Assembly (NCBI GenBank): GCA_002305255.1
Contig: DBQN01000040.1
Coordinates: 34,645 to 65,373, forward strand
Direction: 5' to 3'
DNA: 30,729 bases
Source of the DNA: Firmicutes bacterium UBA1393
Lineage (GTDB): Bacteria > Bacillota > DTU025
Of this stretch, positions 25,484 to 30,729 are shown piece by piece; the first letter of the stretch is position 1; the number at the start of each line of letters is the position of its first letter. A program made the translations under genes and the position numbers. The notes beneath the pieces were generated by a model, which searched no databases, was not told the DNA's origin, and saw only the letters and a program-made list of their open reading frames with translations.

Positions 25484-26026
25484 TCAGAACTCAGGCTCTA
25501 TCAGGCCGTAGTTGCCGTCCTTTCTGCGGTACACGACGTTGACTTCCTCACTGGTATCGTTTGTGAAGACAAAGAAATCGTGGCCCAACAGCTCCATCTG
25601 CATGATCGCTTCCTCAACTGACATTGGCTTCACCGCGAAGCGCTTGGTTTTCACTACTCGTGGCTCAGGTGCCTCCTGAACAGCATCGCCACCTGCAACC
25701 ACTGCCGACTCGACGATCTTGTTGCCTTCCTGCCGCAGCCTACGATTGATCCGCGTCTTGTACTTCTTGACCTGCCTGTCGATGTTGTCGATGGCGCCGT
25801 CAATCGAGGCGTACATGTCATTGGTATGTTCCTCGCCCCTGAGCAGCAATCCATCCACCGCAACGGTGATGTCGACGCTGTGGATGCCGCGCTCGACGGC
25901 CATTGTGACCTGCCCGGTCATGAAGCCCCGCTCAAAGTACTTCTGCAGCTTGGAGACTTTCTTCTCAGCGTATGACCTCAGTGCATCTGTGATCGCAATG
26001 TTGCGGCCGATTACCGTGATCTCCAC
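25484..26026 (-). CDS. hpf: Ribosome hibernation promoting factor, long form (HPF/YvyD)
   Basis: Binds the 30S decoding region in stationary phase and pairs ribosomes into inactive 100S dimers. The N-terminal beta-alpha-beta domain (ITVIGRNIAITDALRSYAEKKVSKLQKYF, in fragments about residues 3-32, then the basic helix KKYKTRINRRLR) is followed by a linker and the C-terminal dimerisation domain (KPMSVEEAIMQMELLGHDFFVF), which defines the long form usual in Bacillota. I prefer GTG at 26026, which aligns with the family start and has GGAAGGGG 9 nt upstream; TTG at 26035 and GTG at 26032 are alternatives. About 180 aa. Located before secA, as yvyD is in Bacillus, with one unknown gene between. Confidence 0.95.
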   Translation of the reverse strand: MEITVIGRNIAITDALRSYAEKKVSKLQKYFERGFMTGQVTMAVERGIHSVDITVAVDGLLLRGEEHTNDMYASIDGAIDNIDRQVKKYKTRINRRLRQEGNKIVESAVVAGGDAVQEAPEPRVVKTKRFAVKPMSVEEAIMQMELLGHDFFVFTNDTSEEVNVVYRRKDGNYGLIEPEF

Positions 26027-26079
26027 TCGCACCAACCCCTTCCGGACTTGTCATGTGCGCCGTTGTCGGCTGATATGTA

Positions 26080-26107
26080 CTTCAACTCCGAGCAGCCGAA
26101 CTCCTGC
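26080..26107 (-). promoter_or_regulatory. Possible sigma-H-type promoter of hpf
   Basis: The minus strand has GCAGGAGTT, 12 nt, then GTTGAAG. The Bacillus sigma-H consensus is RnAGGAwWW-N11-12-RnnGAAt; two positions differ here. Predicted start is near 26073. No TATAAT-type box is seen in this 99-nt gap. Bacillus yvyD is known to use sigma-H and sigma-B, which supports but does not prove the assignment. Confidence 0.35.
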
Positions 26108-26134
26108 GCATCTAGGGAAACGAACGCATACAGA

Positions 26135-28864
26135 TTACGCAGCTCGCCTTCGCGTTCTGCTCACCAGCTTGGTCAGTTCGCCGACGGCCAGTATCGCGAT
26201 GGCCAACGTCATTGCCTCTCCGAACTCCCGGCCAGTGATGGGTACCGCGTGAAACAGCTTGCTCAGATATGGGACGTACGTTATCACTGCCTGCAGCCCT
26301 CCCGACACCAGTATGGCACCTATAAGGGTCGCATTGGACAGGGGGCCCACCCTCACTAAGGATTCCAGTTCTGACCGACTGTTAAGCGCGTGGAACAGCT
26401 GGGCGAAACTCATCGTGAGAAGACACATCGTTCGTGCATGCTCCAGCCTTGCCTCACTGAAGTCGAGGGGCCCGGGCCATCCCAGTCCCATTGCGAACGA
26501 CCACAGCCCCAGACCGCCGATGGCCAGGCCGTAGATCAGCAGTCTCACCATGCCGGCGCGTGACACCATCGCCTCACTGCGCCCGCGCGGCGTGCGCTTC
26601 ATAATGTCGGCAGCAGCCGGATCGACTCCGAGGGCCAGGGCAGGCAGTCCATCGGTGATCAAGTTCAGCCACAGTATCTGTATGGCAAGAAGCGGCCGCG
26701 GCAGGCCCAGAAGTATCGCGGCAAAGATCACGAGGATCTCGCCGAGGTTGCACGATGTGAGGAACAGCACGGTCTTCTTAATGTTGTCGAACACAACGCG
26801 CCCCTCGCGCACAGCTGCGACAATAGTCGCGAAGTTGTCATCGGCCAGGATCATGTGCGCAGCGCTCTTCGCGACGTCAGTGCCTGTTCGTCCCATGGCC
26901 GCGCCGATGTCTGCAGCCTTCAGGGCAGGCGCGTCGTTCACCCCATCACCCGTCATGGCGACAACACGGCCCTTGCGGCGCCACGTATCGACGATTCGCA
27001 CCTTGTGCTCTGGCGCGACTCGCGCGTACACTCGAATCGACTCAACTCGCCTGTCGAGTTCTTCATCCGACATCTTCGCGAGCTCCGAGCCCAACACCGC
27101 CTCTGCTCCCTCGACCATGATCCCGACATCGCGCGCAATGGCCACGGCCGTATTCCTATGATCTCCAGTGATCATCACAGGGGTGATCCCGGCGTCTCGG
27201 CACTCGGCCACAGCGGCTGCCGCTTCCGGGCGAGGCGGGTCTTGCATCCCTATGAGCCCGAGGAAGACCATGCCTCTCTCCACGCTCTCCACAGTCACAG
27301 CCGCAGGCAGCTCCGCGAGCTCTCTCTGGGCCACTCCGAGCACCCTGAGGGCGCCCTCTGCCAGCCGGGCATTGGTCTGCTCGATCCTTGCCCGAAGTTC
27401 TTCGGTGAGCGGCATCACCTGGCCGCCGGCAAGCACGTGCGTGCACACATTCAGTATCTCGTCGGGCGCCCCCTTCGAGCAGCACAGATACGACTCGGGC
27501 AGACGGTGCAGCGTAGTCATGCGCTTGCGCTCCGACTCAAATGGTATCTCAGCAACCCTCGGCGCCCACTGCTCCAGTTTCGACTTGCCGATGTCAGCTT
27601 TGAGACCAGCCACCACTATCGAACCCTCTGTAGGATCACCGATGACGTCGAGGCGATCCGCCCCTTCAGAGACCGGCTTCACCCTGGCATCGCAGCACAG
27701 CACCGCGCATGTGAGCAGGCGCTCGACGCCCGGGGGAACCTTCGTACCCTCCTCCTCAGGCACGAGCTCGCCCCTGGACGAGTAACCCTCACCTGTCACC
27801 TTCACACTGGCATCCAGAGTGAACAACGCACGCACGGTCATCTGGTTCGTGGTAAGGGTACCTGTCTTATCGGAGCAGATCACATCGGCACTGCCGAGGG
27901 TTTCAACTGCAGGCAGGCTCCGTATGATAGCGTTGCGGGCAGCCATCCTCTGCACCCCGATGGACAGCACGATAGTCACCACCGTGGGCAGTCCCTCGGG
28001 AATGGCCGCAACTGCCAGGCTCACCGAGGTAAGGAACATGTCGAACGCTGCCTCGCCCCTGAGCATGCCGGCTGCAAACACCACAGCCACCATCGCCAGT
28101 GCAGCTATGCCCAGTGTTCTCCCGAGGGCAGCTAGGCGTGCCTGCAGCGGCGTCTGCTCGTCAGGAGTCTGGTCGAGAAGCGACGCGATCTTGCCCATCT
28201 CAGTATGCATCCCGGTGCCGACCACCACCGCCATACCCCTGCCGTAGGTTACGGTGCTACCCATGTACACGCAGTTGATCCTATCGCCCAGAGGTGCCTC
28301 GCCGCCTAGAATGACGTCGGCGTTCTTGTCGACGGCCACTGACTCACCGGTGAGCGAAGACTCGTCCACCTTGAGCAGTGCCGATTCCAGAAGTCGACCG
28401 TCGGCGGCGATGGTGTCGCCTGCGTCAAGCAGCAGGATGTCACCCGGCACTATATGCGAGGACTCCACGACAGCGGGCTGCCCGTCTCGCAGCACCCTCG
28501 CTGTAGGCGCCGCCATCTTCTTCAACGCCTCTAACGCGTTCTCTGCCCGCCTTTTCTGCGCAACGCCTATCACGGCATTGAGTATGATTATGGCCCCGAT
28601 GACTGCGGCGTCTGCAGTCTCGCCCATCAGAGCCGATACAGCGGCCGAGATCAGTAGCAGGATGACAAGGAAGTCGCGAAACTCCTCAAAAAACTGCTGA
28701 AGGAGAGTGGGGCGCGGAGCCTGGGCCAGCGCGTTGGGACCGTATGTGCTGAGCCTGCGGGCCGCCTCGTCTGAAGAAAGGCCACGACTTCGGCTGACAC
28801 CCAGCTCGGCAAGGATCTGCCCCTGCTCCATGGCGTGCCAGTATCTGAGATCCGTTTGAGACAA
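26135..28864 (-). CDS. P2-type Ca2+-transporting ATPase (SERCA/PMR1-like)
   Basis: Membrane pump that exports calcium, or a related cation, at the cost of ATP. N-terminal cation-ATPase domain, actuator motif TGES (172-175), M4 with PEGLP (289-293), phosphorylation site SDKTGTLT (aspartate 332), and hinge MTGDGVNDAPALK. M5/M6 carry SCNLGE and LNLITDGLP, matching the N, E, N, T and D calcium ligands of SERCA; the M8 position has FAQLFHALN, with glutamine where SERCA has glutamate 908, so one site may be altered. 909 aa with ten expected TM segments. The start is TTG at 28864, with GGAGGG 6 nt upstream; it is 57 nt after the DUF401 permease gene, probably cotranscribed. Calcium specificity is inferred from residues, not tested. 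Confidence 0.95.
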   Translation of the reverse strand: MSQTDLRYWHAMEQGQILAELGVSRSRGLSSDEAARRLSTYGPNALAQAPRPTLLQQFFEEFRDFLVILLLISAAVSALMGETADAAVIGAIIILNAVIGVAQKRRAENALEALKKMAAPTARVLRDGQPAVVESSHIVPGDILLLDAGDTIAADGRLLESALLKVDESSLTGESVAVDKNADVILGGEAPLGDRINCVYMGSTVTYGRGMAVVVGTGMHTEMGKIASLLDQTPDEQTPLQARLAALGRTLGIAALAMVAVVFAAGMLRGEAAFDMFLTSVSLAVAAIPEGLPTVVTIVLSIGVQRMAARNAIIRSLPAVETLGSADVICSDKTGTLTTNQMTVRALFTLDASVKVTGEGYSSRGELVPEEEGTKVPPGVERLLTCAVLCCDARVKPVSEGADRLDVIGDPTEGSIVVAGLKADIGKSKLEQWAPRVAEIPFESERKRMTTLHRLPESYLCCSKGAPDEILNVCTHVLAGGQVMPLTEELRARIEQTNARLAEGALRVLGVAQRELAELPAAVTVESVERGMVFLGLIGMQDPPRPEAAAAVAECRDAGITPVMITGDHRNTAVAIARDVGIMVEGAEAVLGSELAKMSDEELDRRVESIRVYARVAPEHKVRIVDTWRRKGRVVAMTGDGVNDAPALKAADIGAAMGRTGTDVAKSAAHMILADDNFATIVAAVREGRVVFDNIKKTVLFLTSCNLGEILVIFAAILLGLPRPLLAIQILWLNLITDGLPALALGVDPAAADIMKRTPRGRSEAMVSRAGMVRLLIYGLAIGGLGLWSFAMGLGWPGPLDFSEARLEHARTMCLLTMSFAQLFHALNSRSELESLVRVGPLSNATLIGAILVSGGLQAVITYVPYLSKLFHAVPITGREFGEAMTLAIAILAVGELTKLVSRTRRRAA

Positions 28865-28921
28865 GTAAGACCCTCCGATATTGCACAGAATCGACCCACG
28901 GGTTCTGCGTTCTGGCGCGGC

Positions 28922-30187
28922 TTACAGGAGAGACAGCAGATACACCAGTGGACCTGATGCGAGCACCGCTGCTACTGCCGGTGCCAGTAGCCTGATGAGC
29001 CTGCCAACATCAGCAGTGAAGTAATCAACGGTCAACACCATGCAGAGGTGTGTCGGAGTCGTCATCAGTCCTGCTACGGCCGATACATATGCCACAGCAG
29101 CCAGGGCTGAGCTGCCTCCGGACGTGAGGAACACTCCCGCGAGCATCGGGAACGAGATGCCTACTGCGGCCGTCGTTAGCCCGGTCACCGCCGCCACCGT
29201 AAAGGGCAGAGCCATCGCCATGACCAGCGGCGGAGCTCCAACTGTTGCCAGGTAGTCGGTTATGCTGGCGACTGCTCCTGACTGAATCAGCATCTCCTTG
29301 AAGGCAAGTATCCCCACCAACATTAACGCAGGACGGCTCAGAAAAGATTCCCTTGCCAGCTCGAATAGGCGAGCCCAACCTGGCCATCTGAAAAGGAGCA
29401 TCGCCCCTATCACGACGCCCAGCGCGACGCCGATATGCCACTCTGCCACGACGACAAGTAGAACGGTGGCGATGATCGGGGCCATATTGATCACGACTCC
29501 GCGGAGCGCCGCGCGTCGTTGAGCCGCAGAGGGCATGGGCGAGACCGGGCCGGGTTCTGACACTGGATAGGGCTGAGGCTGAGCGCCCTGGATCGGTCGT
29601 CTGCGCCCGCCGAAGATCATCAGCGCACCTACTGCGGCGTGTACCGCAGCGGCAGGCGTAGTCAGCATCATCAACGTTCTGATGGGAGTAGCCGACAGCT
29701 GAGAGGCGAGGATGAACGCCGGATAGACTGGGATGAAGTACTCAATGACATGCCTGTACCAGTAGTTCGCAGCCGCCTTCTGTTCAGGGCTCAGTCCCAT
29801 CCCCTTCGATGCCTCCTCCACCATGGAGCAGGACATCACTGCTCCGCCAGCCGAAGGCAGAAGCCCTATAAAGGCGGGAAGCACCGCGACTACGGCTCTC
29901 GCATCGCGCACTAGCACAGTCAAGGAGTTTACCACACGCGCCATCATCCCGGCATCGATCATAAGCGCCTTGAGCACGCCTACCATGCCTACTACTAGGA
30001 TACTCGTCAGGTTCGTGGGCACGAACGGGCTGCGTAGCATGGTCTCTATGGCTTTGAGCGGGGGGACGGCGAACAACACCGCACAGGCCACTGCGGCCCC
30101 GATCATGACAAGCCCGAAATCTATCCGCCTGCGCGAAAACCAGACCAGCGCGGCCAGAATCGCGACTACCTTGACTAACGCCAGCAA
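28922..30187 (-). CDS. DUF401 family membrane permease
   Basis: Polytopic membrane protein of the DUF401 (PF04165-like) group, part of the ion-transporter superfamily, transport substrate unknown. About ten hydrophobic segments. Conserved parts include LPAFIGLLPSAGGAVMSCSM, the re-entrant-loop-like SAGGA, the loop YWYRHVIEYFIPVYPAFIL, and near the end TAAVGISFPMLAG and TPTHLCMVLTVDYF. 421 aa, usual for the family. The start is TTG at 30187, with GAGGAA 8 nt upstream; no ATG or GTG gives a better start. It is expressed from the promoter at 30234-30263 and followed by the Ca2+-ATPase. The order suggests linked ion homeostasis, but this is an inference. Confidence 0.85.
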   Translation of the reverse strand: MLALVKVVAILAALVWFSRRRIDFGLVMIGAAVACAVLFAVPPLKAIETMLRSPFVPTNLTSILVVGMVGVLKALMIDAGMMARVVNSLTVLVRDARAVVAVLPAFIGLLPSAGGAVMSCSMVEEASKGMGLSPEQKAAANYWYRHVIEYFIPVYPAFILASQLSATPIRTLMMLTTPAAAVHAAVGALMIFGGRRRPIQGAQPQPYPVSEPGPVSPMPSAAQRRAALRGVVINMAPIIATVLLVVVAEWHIGVALGVVIGAMLLFRWPGWARLFELARESFLSRPALMLVGILAFKEMLIQSGAVASITDYLATVGAPPLVMAMALPFTVAAVTGLTTAAVGISFPMLAGVFLTSGGSSALAAVAYVSAVAGLMTTPTHLCMVLTVDYFTADVGRLIRLLAPAVAAVLASGPLVYLLSLL

Positions 30188-30233
30188 GCTAACACTTCCT
30201 CAGCATTCCGCAGAACCGCAATTGTATCTTGTA

Positions 30234-30263
30234 ATTATATCCCCTCACAGAGCTGTGCTGCAA
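30234..30263 (-). promoter_or_regulatory. Sigma-A promoter of the DUF401-ATPase pair
   Basis: On the minus strand TTGCAG (-35, 30263-30258), an 18-nt spacer, and TATAAT (-10, 30239-30234). Predicted start near 30227, leader about 40 nt. The -10 hexamer contains the TAA stop of the upstream small gene, so the promoter lies within that gene's end. Confidence 0.75.
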
Positions 30264-30540
30264 TCGCGCACAAGGGCTCTATGTTACGCCAGTGGTACTG
30301 TCCTCTCGCAACACGATTGCGGTCGGTAGCTTCCTCGATCCAGGGGCCGCCGCCGGCGCAGTCTGCCTCATCGCCATCCTCGACGATTGCGACCGCCGCA
30401 GCTAGAGCGATGGGGCGTCGAGATGCCGTACGGAGCACGTCGCCCTTTCTGAGCCTGCTGTGCTCCGCCATGGACCTTGCCATCAGCGGCGCCTGCCCGA
30501 CATGACGGCTTTTCGGGCGCTCACGTTGCGGCGTGAACAC
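30235..30540 (-). CDS. Small protein of unknown function (101 aa)
   Basis: No family recognised. The frame begins with GTG at 30540, preceded by AGAGG with a 6-nt gap, a good ribosome site. The protein has a basic start (MFTPQRERPKSRHVGQ), then SRLRKGDVLRTASRRPIALAAAVAIVEDG, a possible beta-barrel-like segment, GGGPWIEEATDRNRVARGQYHW and IEPLCAIAAQLCEGI; two cysteines, no signal peptide. Codon choice is mixed and less G/C-ending than in neighbours, so I am not certain it is translated. It overlaps the DUF401 promoter at its stop. An alternative is a start at the internal ATG codons near 30483 or 30471, without a good ribosome site. Confidence 0.55.
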   Translation of the reverse strand: MFTPQRERPKSRHVGQAPLMARSMAEHSRLRKGDVLRTASRRPIALAAAVAIVEDGDEADCAGGGPWIEEATDRNRVARGQYHWRNIEPLCAIAAQLCEGI

Positions 30541-30551
30541 TTTTCACCTCT

Positions 30552-30571
30552 TCGTGCCCTGGAGTGCACGA
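30552..30571. repeat. Inverted repeat just upstream of the small gene's ribosome site
   Basis: TCGTGC-N8-GCACGA, perfect 6-bp arms, directly next to the ribosome-binding site at 30544-30551. Could be an operator or a small leader hairpin covering the start region. No family of regulators can be named from it. Confidence 0.4.
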
Positions 30572-30673
30572 ATACCGGTGACGCGCCAACACCCGCCCCG
30601 AGGGCGCCGCCGCGCTTCATGCGGCAGTTGTCAACAACACTTAGGGTTGTCGCAGCTAGGGCCTTGAATGGTG

Positions 30674-30695
30674 GCTATGCCCCGCGGGGCATAGC
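30674..30695. repeat. 22-bp perfect palindrome, second copy of the TGCCCCGCGGGGCA core
   Basis: Same 14-bp core as the element at 7903-7924, but arms GCTA/TAGC instead of GGTC/GACC. Lies in the gene-free end of the window, about 130 nt upstream of the small gene. On the plus strand it is followed by TTCCTTCTGCT, only weakly terminator-like. Confidence 0.8.
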
Positions 30696-30729
30696 TTCCT
30701 TCTGCTCTCCCGCTCCCTCCGGCCACAGG

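Noticed and set aside
30629..30634. TTGACA on the minus strand as -35 of the small gene
   Set aside because: A perfect -35 hexamer but nothing like a -10 at 16-19 nt, so it stays unsupported.

Overview
The window looks like chromosomal core sequence from a high-G+C member of the Bacillota (Firmicutes). The gene order hpf - secA - prfB ... ftsE - ftsX - ctp protease ... uvrB - uvrA follows the long-conserved Bacillus/Clostridia order. The SOS box is of the Gram-positive CGAAC-N4-GTTCG type, Shine-Dalgarno sites are strong (GGAGG/GAGGTG), and the S-layer-anchoring gene csaB is present. Limnochordia-like or deep Clostridia-like lineages would fit, but I cannot name a genus. I see no phage, insertion sequence, CRISPR array, tRNA or rRNA. 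All 22 genes I call are on the minus strand, so transcription runs from high to low coordinates.

Layout in transcription order. (1) 30.7-26.1 kb: a small unknown protein, a DUF401 permease and a P2-type Ca2+-ATPase. A good sigma-A promoter lies in front of the permease. (2) 26.1-25.4 kb: the long ribosome-hibernation factor hpf, with a possible sigma-H-type promoter and a terminator. (3) 25.3-24.2 kb: a protein of unknown function with a faint nucleotidyltransferase-like motif. (4) 24.2-13.75 kb: a tightly packed probable operon, secA - prfB (with programmed +1 frameshift) - DUF2993 - DUF5693 - csaB - wecG/tagA-type glycosyltransferase - split transketolase (N and C subunits). Gaps within it are 23 nt or less. 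(5) 13.6-8.1 kb: ftsE - ftsX - M23 peptidoglycan hydrolase with coiled coil - S41 protease - YibQ-type polysaccharide deacetylase lipoprotein, a cell-wall remodelling unit. (6) 8.1-7.5 kb: about 640 bp without a gene. It holds a diverged duplication of about 0.2 kb, a 22-bp perfect palindrome, an SOS box and an extended -10 promoter. (7) 7.5-0.06 kb: uvrB - uvrA - uvrC - ogt, all overlapping, a SOS-controlled DNA-repair operon with an alkylguanine-DNA alkyltransferase at its end.

How the parts work together. SecA exports the envelope proteins. DUF2993/DUF5693/CsaB/WecG are likely to build or modify a secondary cell-wall polymer that anchors S-layer proteins. FtsEX probably gates the M23 hydrolase at the septum, with the S41 protease and YibQ-like protein as accessory factors. 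UvrABC and Ogt cover nucleotide excision and direct reversal repair.

Most of the window is ordinary and well conserved. The least explained parts are the duplicated intergenic sequence at 7.66-8.12 kb, two 22-bp palindromes sharing a core at opposite ends of the window, the unknown gene upstream of secA, and the small gene before the DUF401 permease.
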